From assembly GCA_039934635.1 (NCBI GenBank), contig JBDTLT010000190.1, positions 1 through 11,213 on the forward strand: DNA of 11,213 nucleotides. Reading direction: 5' to 3'. Position numbers and translations under genes: made by a program. The notes below the pieces were generated by a model, which saw only the letters and a list, made by a program, of their open reading frames with translations, was not told where the DNA came from and ran no database searches. The stretch comes from DATLFA01 sp039934635 (GTDB lineage: Bacteria > Actinomycetota > Acidimicrobiia > Acidimicrobiales > WLNW01). Below, piece by piece: positions 1-6,280 of the stretch (position 1 is the first letter of the stretch; every line of letters starts with the position of its first letter).

Positions 1-44
1 GCTGGGTCGCCAAACCAGTGCGGAGTTGTAGGGATCGAAGTCAT
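1..44 (-). CDS. Possible gene start running off the left edge
   Basis: On the minus strand an ATG at 44-42 opens a frame that reads MTSIPTTPHWFGDP and continues past the window edge without a stop. Its ATG overlaps the TGA of the fragment upstream of it (shared bases ATGA), the arrangement of translationally coupled genes. A run of six G lies about 14 bases upstream, farther than an ideal ribosome binding site. Only 14 residues are visible, so no function can be given. It could equally be a chance frame. Confidence 0.25.
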   Translation of the reverse strand, partial: MTSIPTTPHWFGDP

Positions 45-253
45 ATCGAGTCGTGCAGCCCCCCGGCGTGGTTCGCGACGAAGTGTGCACGCGTGCCCCG
101 CCCCACGGCTTGGACGCCGAACTTGGAAGTGCGGGTACCTTGCGCCCTACTCGTGTCCATGCCGACATCGAGCACATGCGGCGTCAGGTCGTTGTGCTCG
201 AACCACTCGGCGAGTTGCACCCAGTCGCCCCGAATCGGCGACAGAATCCGGTG
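41..253 (-). pseudogene. Degenerate serine recombinase/resolvase-like fragment
   Basis: The minus frame between an in-frame TAG (256-254) and a TGA (43-41) encodes about 70 residues with coding-like codon use. Its middle, LAEWFEHNDLTPHVLDVGMD followed by TS and RAQG, resembles the conserved core of small serine recombinases, where an arginine-containing segment is followed about 30 residues later by a (G)xDT(S/T)xxG stretch. The part after it, FGVQAVGRGTR then AHFV, is only loosely like the family's helix E start. The N-terminal catalytic serine region is missing: upstream of the TAG this frame only shadows the phospholipase gene. No convincing start codon exists. I infer a decayed remnant of a mobile-element recombinase. 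The family assignment rests on reading one motif, so it may be an unrelated short protein. Confidence 0.35.
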
Positions 254-289
254 CTACGTCGGGGGGCTATCGTGCGCAAAGATGAGTGA

Positions 290-1885
290 ATGCACATCGA
301 TGACTGGTTTCTGGGGGTTGGGGACCGGGGCAATGGCCACAGTGCGATCGATCGTCGTCACGACGGCCTTCCGTGGACCGAAGGCAATCTGGCGGAGGTT
401 CTCGTCGACGGTAGCCAATACTTCGACCGCTTGTATGCGACGTTGCGCTCGACGGCTGCCGGCGACTCGGTTTTCTTGACCGGCCTCGAAGGTGACGCAG
501 ACGAGCAACTTGCGGGTCCCGGCACGGAGGCGGCGGTGGTGCTCGGAGATCTGTCGCAGCGAGGTGTGCGCATTCGCGGGTTGGTGTGGCGATCGCATGG
601 CAGAGCGTATTCGGAGGAAAAGAATCTGATGTTCTCCCGCGCGGTCAACACGGCGGGAGGTGAGATTCTTCTCGACAATCGCATTCGGCGTGGCGGCAGC
701 CATCATCAAAAGATCGTCGTTGTCCGCCGCCATGCCGAGCCCGACGACGACGTTGCGTTCGTCGGCGGAATGGATCTCGTACATGGTCGCCACGACGATT
801 GTCGCCACCTCGGTGATCCACAACGAGCCGATCTCGATAGCGATGACTACGGGGAACGTCCCGCGTGGCATGACGTGCAGGTCGCGCTCCGTGGTCCCGC
901 GGTCGACGATGTCGCATTCACATTCCGGGAACGCTGGGAAGATCCGGCGCCCCTCGATACCCGCAGTCCGCTGCGGTGGCTTTTGCACCGGTTTTCGCGA
1001 CATCCAACCGAGCGAGCCCCACTCGCAGCAGAACGCGTCGACCCGTCACCCGTCGGCCCGCACGCGGTGCAGGTGTTGCGCACATATCCGGCGTGCCGCA
1101 AGCCATATCCGTTCGCGCCCGAGGGGGAACGCAGCATCGCCCGTGCATACATCAAGTCCTTCGGCCGCGCCCGGCGCCTTATCTATCTTGAAGACCAGTA
1201 CCTGTGGTCGTTCCACGCGACGCGCGTGCTCTGCGACGCTTTGCGACGCGAGCGCGAGCTTGTGGTGGTGATCGTTATCCCCCGCTACCCCGACCCCGAC
1301 GGCCGGATCTCGGGCGCCGCGAGCGTCCTGGGCCGCGAACGCGTTCAAGATGCGCTGTACGCGGCAGGCGGAGACCGGGTCGCGATCTACGACCTCGAGA
1401 ATGACGAAGGCACGGCCATCTATGTGCATTCCAAGGCGTGCATCGTGGACGACGTGTGGGTCTCCATTGGCTCTGACAACCTGAACCGCAGATCATGGAC
1501 GCACGACTCGGAGATCTCGTGTGCCATTCTCGATGAAACCCGCGACGAGCGCGAACCGCGCGATCCTGCCGGCCTCGGCGATGGTGCCCGCAAATTCGCT
1601 CGCGACACGCGCCTTCGCCTGGCGAACGAGCACACTGGCGGGGCGGCAACACTCGACGAGATGATCGACCCCCAGGAGTGGTTCCGTGTTCTGCGCCGCA
1701 GTGCCGAGCGCGTCGACAACTGGCATCGCGACGGCCAGCGCGGTCCGCGGCCGCCCGGTCACCTCAGAGGCCACGTGATCGAACGAGTCAATGCCGCACA
1801 ACACGGCTTCACGTACTGGGTGCACACCCACATACTCGATCCCGACGGCCGCCCATCCCAGCTCAAGCGCGGCGACACATTCTGA
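290..1885 (+). CDS. Phospholipase D family protein (two HKD motifs)
   Basis: A 531-residue member of the PLD superfamily, which cleaves or transfers phosphodiester bonds through a phosphohistidine intermediate. Two half-sites are visible. The first is HQK at residues 139-141, preceded by GGS and followed by DVAFVGGMDL (154-163). The second is HSKACIVD at 380-387 with GSDNLNRRS just after, an exact HxKx4D. In the first site the usual Asp five residues after the Lys is replaced by Arg, with an Asp-rich insert before the GGMDL strand, a layout I associate with actinobacterial members. The N-terminus (DDWFL, RGN, EGN) also looks like that subgroup. No signal peptide or membrane helix is seen, so it is probably cytosolic. 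An in-frame TGA directly precedes the ATG, so this is the earliest possible start; the ribosome binding site is weak. The substrate could be a phospholipid such as cardiolipin or phosphatidylglycerol, but this is not determined. Confidence 0.9.
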   Translation: MHIDDWFLGVGDRGNGHSAIDRRHDGLPWTEGNLAEVLVDGSQYFDRLYATLRSTAAGDSVFLTGLEGDADEQLAGPGTEAAVVLGDLSQRGVRIRGLVWRSHGRAYSEEKNLMFSRAVNTAGGEILLDNRIRRGGSHHQKIVVVRRHAEPDDDVAFVGGMDLVHGRHDDCRHLGDPQRADLDSDDYGERPAWHDVQVALRGPAVDDVAFTFRERWEDPAPLDTRSPLRWLLHRFSRHPTERAPLAAERVDPSPVGPHAVQVLRTYPACRKPYPFAPEGERSIARAYIKSFGRARRLIYLEDQYLWSFHATRVLCDALRRERELVVVIVIPRYPDPDGRISGAASVLGRERVQDALYAAGGDRVAIYDLENDEGTAIYVHSKACIVDDVWVSIGSDNLNRRSWTHDSEISCAILDETRDEREPRDPAGLGDGARKFARDTRLRLANEHTGGAATLDEMIDPQEWFRVLRRSAERVDNWHRDGQRGPRPPGHLRGHVIERVNAAQHGFTYWVHTHILDPDGRPSQLKRGDTF

Positions 1886-1916
1886 ACAACGTGCCTTCTA
1901 CGACGACACATTCTGA
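1873..1916 (+). repeat. 13-bp direct repeat across the phospholipase stop codon
   Basis: The 13-mer CGACACATTCTGA occurs at 1873-1885, where it ends with the phospholipase stop codon, and again at 1904-1916, 31 bases downstream. The second copy is followed by TAG. The spacing is not a multiple of three. It may be a small tandem duplication of the gene end; no function is evident. Confidence 0.5.
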
Positions 1917-2157
1917 TAGTCGTGAGATGACTTCCTAAGCGCGGGTTCGGCTGCTCGCGCGGCGGGATAGGTTGAATATCGATGTCACTGTGGCTCGCGC
2001 GATGGTGTGCACGACATGCGTCACCGTTCGTCTCCGATTCTCACACGCGAGACCACCATCGCGACAGGCCGCACCGACGTGTGAGACTCGACGCCGGCTG
2101 CGCCACGATCACACCTTGCAGCCCTGTTACGGGCTGCTTGGCCCGACGAGTGCTTGC
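1886..2157. other. Gene-free region with several inverted repeats
   Basis: I find no reading frame with a ribosome binding site and coding-like composition here. The stretch does contain three perfect inverted repeats: CGCGATGGTG at 1998-2007 with its complement at 2054-2063, TCTCACACG at 2039-2047 with its complement at 2078-2086, and GCAGCCC at 2118-2124 with its complement at 2131-2137. The first two interleave, so both long stems cannot form in one simple fold. The region lies between the ends of a plus-strand and a minus-strand gene. It could hold terminators, a small RNA or a protein-binding region. Confidence 0.4.
2118..2137 (-). terminator. Hairpin downstream of the tiny membrane peptide
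   Basis: A perfect 7-bp stem, GCAGCCC-TGTTAC-GGGCTGC on the plus strand, lies 20 bases beyond the stop of the 23-residue peptide gene on the minus strand. There is no T tract on either side, so this is a GC-rich hairpin rather than a classical intrinsic terminator. Such tail-less terminators are common in actinobacteria, but the call is tentative. Confidence 0.4.
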
Positions 2158-2229
2158 CTAACGTCGCATCAACAACACGATGACGATGATGATCAAGATC
2201 AACAGGACTGCCCCTCCACCGATGTACAT
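2158..2229 (-). CDS. 23-residue hydrophobic membrane peptide
   Basis: ATG at 2229-2227 to TAG at 2160-2158. The peptide begins MYIGGGAVLL, continues with an unbroken run of Ile, Val and Leu, and ends with MRR. It is a single membrane-spanning helix with a glycine-rich N-terminus and a positively charged C-terminal end. A good ribosome binding site (AAAGGAG, core at 2240-2244) sits 10 bases before the ATG. The gene begins 30 bases after the STAS gene stop on the same strand, so the two are probably co-transcribed. Very small hydrophobic peptides of this type are found in actinobacteria, usually annotated as hypothetical. No function is known to me. The clean hydrophobic composition, start site and operon position argue against chance. 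Confidence 0.75.
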   Translation of the reverse strand: MYIGGGAVLLILIIIVIVLLMRR

Positions 2230-2239
2230 AGCAGTTGTT

Positions 2240-2244
2240 CTCCT
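2240..2244 (-). promoter_or_regulatory. Ribosome binding site of the 23-residue peptide
   Basis: AGGAG on the minus strand, within AAAGGAG, lies 10 bases upstream of the ATG at 2229. It falls in the 30-base gap after the STAS gene stop, and is one of the main reasons for accepting so short a gene. Confidence 0.65.
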
Positions 2245-2259
2245 TTCTCGTTTGAGCGA

Positions 2260-2562
2260 TCAGGCGACGCCACAGAGATCGAGTACGCGTTTGGCGGATC
2301 TCGACGGGGACTGCAACCTAAGAGATCGTGATCGAGACTCCAGGACTTGCCGGGCATGGAGAATCAGGCCGACGGTCCCGGCGCTCATGAACGTGACCCC
2401 ACTCACGTCGAGCACGACATCGCCGTCGCCGGACGCAATCGCAGCAGTCAGCGCCGCCTTGTCCTCATCGATCGTCGAGAAGTCGTGCTCGCCGGCCAAT
2501 GTGATGATCGACGCGTGCGCGTGGCGGGGTCGCGATTCGATGAGACATTCAACAACAGCCAT
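2260..2562 (-). CDS. STAS-domain protein, anti-sigma factor antagonist-like
   Basis: A 100-residue protein consisting only of a STAS domain. Proteins of this SpoIIAA/RsbV type bind anti-sigma kinases and free the sigma factor, with phosphorylation of one serine switching binding off. Here the strand LDVSGVTF (51-58) leads into MSAGTVGLI, where Ser60 occupies the usual phosphorylation position; the common preceding Asp is Met. ITLAGEHD (20-27) is the typical first strand and turn. Start: ATG at 2562-2560 with a strong GGAGG (2569-2573) six bases upstream. No partner kinase or sigma factor is in the window, so the partner is unknown. It probably forms an operon with the tiny membrane peptide 30 bases downstream. 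Stand-alone STAS proteins may also act in stressosome-like or other regulatory switches. Confidence 0.85.
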   Translation of the reverse strand: MAVVECLIESRPRHAHASIITLAGEHDFSTIDEDKAALTAAIASGDGDVVLDVSGVTFMSAGTVGLILHARQVLESRSRSLRLQSPSRSAKRVLDLCGVA

Positions 2563-2828
2563 GACGATCCTCCGAAAACGATGCCAACAAGACGATGCGC
2601 TACCGGGGGTCTGGGGTCTCGCTCCCGAGCCGACAGAAGTCGGCTCAACACGTCAGGGAGTGTCGTCGTGCCACCCACAACTCAAACTCGTGAACGCACG
2701 ACACGCCAGGGTCCTAAGTCACCCAGAAAGGCGAGAACCGCCGAACCGCGACTCGACGTGACACCGTCGGCCGTCGACTTCGCGCGCGTTCCTTGTACCG
2801 AAGCGTCCAAGCAGCGGCGATCAGGCGC
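2563..2828. other. Intergenic region upstream of the STAS gene
   Basis: These 266 bases separate the amidohydrolase stop from the STAS start, both on the minus strand. I see no supported gene. The region holds a perfect hairpin at 2627-2646 and should contain the STAS promoter between the hairpin and 2574. I could not identify convincing -10 and -35 boxes. Confidence 0.4.
2627..2646 (-). terminator. Perfect 8-bp hairpin between amidohydrolase and STAS genes
   Basis: GAGCCGAC-AGAA-GTCGGCTC on the plus strand forms a perfect 8-bp stem with a four-base loop. It lies about 180 bases after the amidohydrolase stop and 64 bases before the STAS ATG in transcription direction. There is no T tract. 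Its placement suggests it ends the amidohydrolase transcript, but a regulatory role at the STAS leader is possible. Confidence 0.5.
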
Positions 2829-4526
2829 CTATTGGGTGTCTTGTCCGGAGCGCAGAGCTCGCCCGGGTCGTTCGCCGGTGAAGCGGTTGCCGCGGACGAT
2901 CTCTCGTCCATTGACCAAGACGTGTTCGATGCCGAGGGCTTCCGCGTAGAGCCGTCGTGCCCCCGCGGGGAGGTCGGATCGGAAACCGGCGGTAGCAGGA
3001 CCGATGCGGTCGGCGTCGAAAACGACGATGTCGGCGTTGTAGCCAGGGGCGACGATGCCGCGGCGGCGTAGGCCGAGGAATTCGGCCGGTTCCGCCGTGA
3101 GCTTGCGGACCGCCGCTTCGAGCGTGATGAGCTGTCGGTCGCGGGCGATAGGCCCCACGAGCTCGGTCGACAGGATGAAGGTGTCGATCAGCGTGAGGTG
3201 CGCGCCGGCGTCAGTGCCTCCCACAAGCACGCGCGGGTCCGCGTAGGTCTGCGCTCGTTGACGCCAGCTTTCCTCGTCGGCGCCAAGGGCACAGGGCGCG
3301 AACAGGGTGCGCAGGTCGTCGGCCAGCGCGATGTCGAGCAGGGTGTCCAATGGGTCCGCACCGCGTTCACGTGCGATGTCACCGACCGCTCGACCGAGGT
3401 GGCGTTGATTGGCGTCGGCGAACACCTCCTCGACGATGTAGCTCGCAAAGTCCGAGACCTCGACCGTCAGCGCTACCTCCGCGGCCCCCTCTCGTAGCCG
3501 TTGCCGTACAGCGGGGTCGGAAAAGGCCTTGATCCGCTCGGCGTGCGGCAGGCTGAAGCGGACCGCGTCCCATCCGGGTTGGGCTTCGAGGATGCTGCCG
3601 ACGCTGAAGGTGAGATGGAGTCGCATCGCACCCGGGAGGCCGAGCGCAACGACGCGGGCACCGCGGGCCGCCGCATAGTCCGATGCCGCGAGGTCGTTGC
3701 GCACAACCTCCTCGAGGCCGGCGCGGACGTGAAAGAGGTTCCAGATCAGTGATCGGTTCGCGGCGAGCGCCATCTTTGTCATGCGCTCTGCCTGATCGCC
3801 AACGCGCAGATCCTTGGGCAGGTACTCGATCGTGGTGCCGGGGAAGCCTTGCAGGACGCGGCAGAGTCGCAGGAGCTCATCCTCGTCGGCCCATCGTGAT
3901 GGGACGGGTTGGCCATTGCCGTCCATGTCGACCTTGCCGTCAGATGACGAGAGGCCGAGCGCTCCGCCTGCGAGTGACTCCCCGAGCAGGCGTTCCATCG
4001 CTTGCATCTGATCTTCATTGGGGCTCCCGCCGACGGCCGCGTCACCCATGACGCAGCGGCGTATCGCCGAATGGCCTGCCATGAAGCCGACGTTGACGGC
4101 GGTGGTCCGGTCGAGGCGGTCGAGGAATTGGCCGAAGGACTGCCACGAGCCCCAGTCGACCCCTTGCTGAACCGTTTCGAGCGGAATTTCCTCGACGCGC
4201 GACAGCAGGCGCATCAAGTAGTCGGCGTGGTCCGGCGCCACTGGTGCGATGCTGAAACCGCAGTGGCCACCGATGATCGTCGTGACGCCGTGCTGCGCGA
4301 GCGGCGATACGTCGGGATCCCAGAAAACCTGGGCGTCGAGATGGGTGTGCGGATCGATGAAGCCCGGCGCCACGATGAGACCATCGGCGTCGATTGTTCG
4401 CGAGGCCGGCTCATCGAGCTCGCCGACGGCGACGATGACGCCCCCGCGAATACCGATGTCGGCTCGTCGCCGATCAATGCCCGTACCGTCGATCAACGAG
4501 CCGCCGGTGATGGCGCAGTCATACAT
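2829..4526 (-). CDS. Amidohydrolase, N-acyl-D-amino-acid deacylase type
   Basis: A 565-residue enzyme of the amidohydrolase superfamily, in the D-aminoacylase branch that removes acyl groups from N-acyl amino acids with a zinc centre. Visible features: an N-terminal small beta domain (GGSLIDGTG), GFIDPHTHLD with metal-binding His60 and His62, GGHCGFS with Cys89, which matches the zinc-ligand Cys of D-aminoacylase, the catalytic-Asp motif GGTDAGAH with Asp439, and the C-terminal return to the small domain (APGYNADIVVFD). It is somewhat longer than typical D-aminoacylases. The ATG at 4526 is preferred because GGGG lies six bases upstream; a GTG at 4538 would add four residues. It lies about 200 bases downstream of the acyl-CoA dehydrogenase on the same strand and may share its transcript. 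The exact substrate is unknown; members of this group are often only loosely assigned. Confidence 0.88.
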   Translation of the reverse strand: MYDCAITGGSLIDGTGIDRRRADIGIRGGVIVAVGELDEPASRTIDADGLIVAPGFIDPHTHLDAQVFWDPDVSPLAQHGVTTIIGGHCGFSIAPVAPDHADYLMRLLSRVEEIPLETVQQGVDWGSWQSFGQFLDRLDRTTAVNVGFMAGHSAIRRCVMGDAAVGGSPNEDQMQAMERLLGESLAGGALGLSSSDGKVDMDGNGQPVPSRWADEDELLRLCRVLQGFPGTTIEYLPKDLRVGDQAERMTKMALAANRSLIWNLFHVRAGLEEVVRNDLAASDYAAARGARVVALGLPGAMRLHLTFSVGSILEAQPGWDAVRFSLPHAERIKAFSDPAVRQRLREGAAEVALTVEVSDFASYIVEEVFADANQRHLGRAVGDIARERGADPLDTLLDIALADDLRTLFAPCALGADEESWRQRAQTYADPRVLVGGTDAGAHLTLIDTFILSTELVGPIARDRQLITLEAAVRKLTAEPAEFLGLRRRGIVAPGYNADIVVFDADRIGPATAGFRSDLPAGARRLYAEALGIEHVLVNGREIVRGNRFTGERPGRALRSGQDTQ

Positions 4527-4580
4527 GATCAACCCCACTCGCCGCCCGATGCCCCGATGCGCTTGGCGGACCGGATCGTT

Positions 4581-4729
4581 CTACCACGCCATCCGGCGTC
4601 GCCGGACACGGCTGCGGGCTACATGCGCCTTCTTTGCAGCGTGACGGTTCATCTCTTCGTAGATCGGGAGGAACTCGTCCGCGCCACCGAGCGGTCGCGC
4701 AGCGAGATGTGCAGGTTGACGCCCGCCAT
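4581..4729 (-). pseudogene. Possible small gene broken by a one-base frameshift
   Basis: Eleven bases after the acyl-CoA dehydrogenase stop, an ATG at 4729 opens a frame reading MAGVNLHISLRDRSV with perfect G/C third positions; it then degenerates to a TGA at 4651-4649. In another minus frame the sequence goes on as GGADEFLPIYEEMNRHAAKK and ends at a TAG at 4583-4581, again with coding-like codon use. One added base near 4686 would join them into a protein of about 50 residues with a very basic tail (RSRVRRRR). There is no clear ribosome binding site. I do not recognise the product. It may be a decayed gene, a sequencing error or chance. Confidence 0.3.
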
Positions 4730-4740
4730 GACAGCAAAAA

Positions 4741-5919
4741 TCAGCCGGGCCGCCGTTGGCTCAGCCGCACGTTGGGCACCAACTGGCCCGCAATCGTGTT
4801 GCGAATGACGTGGGGCGCGCCGCCCGCGATGCGACAGACCAACGAGTCACGATGGATGCGTTGTGTCGGGTTCTCCATCGACGTGCCTTCGCCACCGAAG
4901 ATCGTGACCGCCTTTGCCGAGACGTCGTACATGACCTGATTCGCGAAGTACTTGGCCACGGTCACGTCCAACGCCTGCGGGTACTTGCCTTGCCCCGACG
5001 ACGTCGCGGCTTTGTACAGCAGACCGCGCGCCGCTTCGAGTTGCACGTACATGTCGGCGAACTCGTGGTAGATCGCCTGGAACTCGATGATCTCGCGACC
5101 GAACTGACGCCGTTGTTGCGCGTACTCGAGTGCCAGGTCGAACGCGGCCCACGCAGACCCGAGCGACGACGCGCCGTTGTGCAGCCGCTCCATGTTGAAC
5201 GCGGTCATCAGTTGCGCGAATTCGCCCGGACCGAAGAGAAGATTCTCTGCGGGCACGCGACAGTCCTTGAACTCGAGCTCGCCGTGCGGCACGCCGCGGG
5301 CGCCCACGAAGTCGGGACCGCGGGTCATGCCGAAACCCGGCATGCCCTTCTCGGTCATGATCGCACCGACTCCCCTCGCCCCGGGAATGCCATCGAAGCG
5401 CACGAACGTCGCGTAGTACGAGTCCTCGATCGCGCCGGTGATGAACTTCTTGTTGCCGTTGATGATCCACGAGCCACCCTCACCGGGCACTGCGCTGGTT
5501 TCGATCGAGCTCATATCGGACCCGAAGTCGGGCTCGGTGATGCCGATCGTGCAGCCGGCGCGACCCGACGTGATCTCGGGCAGGAACTTCTCGCGCGCCG
5601 CGTCGTTGCTCGACATGAGACAGATGGTGGGACCGGCCCCCGACGTACGAAAGAGGGGCTCGGCGGCGACCCACGTGGTCGATGTGCGCAGGATCGACTC
5701 GACGGCCAGCACATACTCGAGGTTGGACTTGCCTTGGCCACCGTATTCGAGCGGCATCGTGATGCCCAGGAAACCGAGCTCCCCCATCCGCTCGGTGACC
5801 GCACCCAGCGGCGCCTCGTTCTCGTGATCCCACTTCTCGGCGAACGGGCGCCACTCGCGCCCTGCTGCAGCCCCGCGCTCGACGAGGTCCAGCTGCTCAG
5901 GGCTCAGATCGAAGTCCAT
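4741..5919 (-). CDS. Acyl-CoA dehydrogenase family protein
   Basis: A 392-residue flavoprotein of the acyl-CoA dehydrogenase family, which introduces an alpha-beta double bond into acyl-CoA and passes electrons to electron-transfer flavoprotein. The N-terminal helical domain (MDFDLSPEQ, then GFLGITMPLEYGG) leads to the middle beta domain with ITEPDFGSD (127-135), which contacts FAD and substrate, and to the C-terminal helical domain with RRQFG. The usual catalytic Glu near the C-terminus (YEG in medium-chain enzymes) is absent: that segment reads RIAGGAPHVIRN. However, AFNMERL carries Glu244 at the place where isovaleryl-CoA and long-chain enzymes keep their base. The start at 5919 is preferred because GGAG sits nine bases upstream; upstream ATGs at 5934 and 5967 would add 5 or 16 residues. 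The substrate is not determined; fatty, branched or sterol side-chain acyl-CoAs are options. Confidence 0.9.
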   Translation of the reverse strand: MDFDLSPEQLDLVERGAAAGREWRPFAEKWDHENEAPLGAVTERMGELGFLGITMPLEYGGQGKSNLEYVLAVESILRTSTTWVAAEPLFRTSGAGPTICLMSSNDAAREKFLPEITSGRAGCTIGITEPDFGSDMSSIETSAVPGEGGSWIINGNKKFITGAIEDSYYATFVRFDGIPGARGVGAIMTEKGMPGFGMTRGPDFVGARGVPHGELEFKDCRVPAENLLFGPGEFAQLMTAFNMERLHNGASSLGSAWAAFDLALEYAQQRRQFGREIIEFQAIYHEFADMYVQLEAARGLLYKAATSSGQGKYPQALDVTVAKYFANQVMYDVSAKAVTIFGGEGTSMENPTQRIHRDSLVCRIAGGAPHVIRNTIAGQLVPNVRLSQRRPG

Positions 5920-5928
5920 TCGGGCAAT

Positions 5929-5932
5929 CTCC
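5929..5932 (-). promoter_or_regulatory. Ribosome binding site fixing the acyl-CoA dehydrogenase start
   Basis: GGAG on the minus strand lies nine bases before the ATG at 5919, whose product begins MDFDLSPEQ as family members do. This favours 5919 over the upstream in-frame ATGs. Confidence 0.55.
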
Positions 5933-6007
5933 ATTTTGGATCGTGAGTGCGGCTTTGTCCTCACCATAACTGGCCTGCGTTGTCGGCCTCAGATCGTGGT
6001 TCAGCCA

Positions 6008-6032
6008 GAAGTCAGGCAGTGATCAGCGACGG
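6008..6032 (+). repeat. Bipartite element copy 1, upstream of the 54-aa membrane protein
   Basis: GAAGTCAG, six bases (gcagtg), then ATCAGCGACGG. It ends 66 bases before the ATG at 6099. The same 19 bases with the same six-base gap recur at 6281-6305 ahead of the transporter. Position and conservation suggest a shared promoter part or regulator-binding site. Confidence 0.6.
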
Positions 6033-6098
6033 CATTCATCTTGTGCGTGCCGGGTCGTCCGCTCGGCTCACGGGCACAACCATCGCAAGGAGTTCGTC

Positions 6099-6263
6099 AT
6101 GATCGAGCGCATCATCTTGTTCGTCATAGGTATCCCGATCGCCGCGGCGGGGCTGGGGCTGAGTGCCGCATTCGGCATATTCGCCTTCATTGGCATGCCG
6201 CTGTTCATGGTCGGCGTCAGCTGCATCAGCGGTGCGGTCAAGCCCTCGGTGAGGGTCGGCTGA
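6099..6263 (+). CDS. Small two-helix membrane protein (54 residues)
   Basis: ATG at 6099 to TGA at 6261-6263, preceded by AAGGAG (6087-6092) with a six-base spacer, an excellent ribosome binding site. The protein starts MIERIILFVIG and has two hydrophobic segments, roughly residues 5-20 and 24-43, joined by a short small-residue link, then a polar tail ending KPSVRVG. No soluble domain is present. It is probably an inner-membrane protein. It is the first gene in the rightward direction, 109 bases ahead of the MMPL transporter, and shares an upstream element with it. That makes a membrane-associated partner role plausible but unproven. I do not recognise a named family. Confidence 0.75.
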   Translation: MIERIILFVIGIPIAAAGLGLSAAFGIFAFIGMPLFMVGVSCISGAVKPSVRVG

Positions 6264-6280
6264 TACCGGCCCCTGCCATC

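Larger units (their letters stand above)
5920..6098. promoter_or_regulatory. Divergent promoter region
   Basis: The acyl-CoA dehydrogenase gene reads left and the 54-residue membrane protein gene reads right from this stretch, so promoters for both should lie here. The only distinct element I find is the bipartite repeat copy at 6008-6032. No convincing sigma-70 boxes were identified. Confidence 0.5.

Noticed and set aside
254..1003. 249-codon minus-strand frame opposite the phospholipase
   Set aside because: Shadow of the phospholipase gene, whose HKD motifs define the real strand.
1972..2331. 119-codon plus-strand frame across the gene-free region
   Set aside because: Cys/Ser/Arg-rich composition, no ribosome binding site, and it overlaps the better supported minus-strand peptide and STAS gene.
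2700..2760. Possible stress-sigma promoter (GGTTC and GGGTGA on the minus strand) upstream of the STAS gene
   Set aside because: Spacings of about 10 or 18 bases do not match the usual 13-17, and it lies upstream of the 2627-2646 hairpin relative to STAS.
4002..4808. 268-codon plus-strand frame opposite the start of the amidohydrolase
   Set aside because: Covers conserved metal-binding motifs of the minus-strand gene and shows no domain of its own.
4756..5946. 396-codon plus-strand open frame opposite the acyl-CoA dehydrogenase
   Set aside because: Antisense to a gene with full family motifs; composition (many R, H, D, E in runs) is typical of the shadow of a GC-rich gene.
5940..5990. Possible -10 box (TATGGT, minus strand) for the acyl-CoA dehydrogenase
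   Set aside because: Only a partial match and no recognisable -35 box at the right distance.
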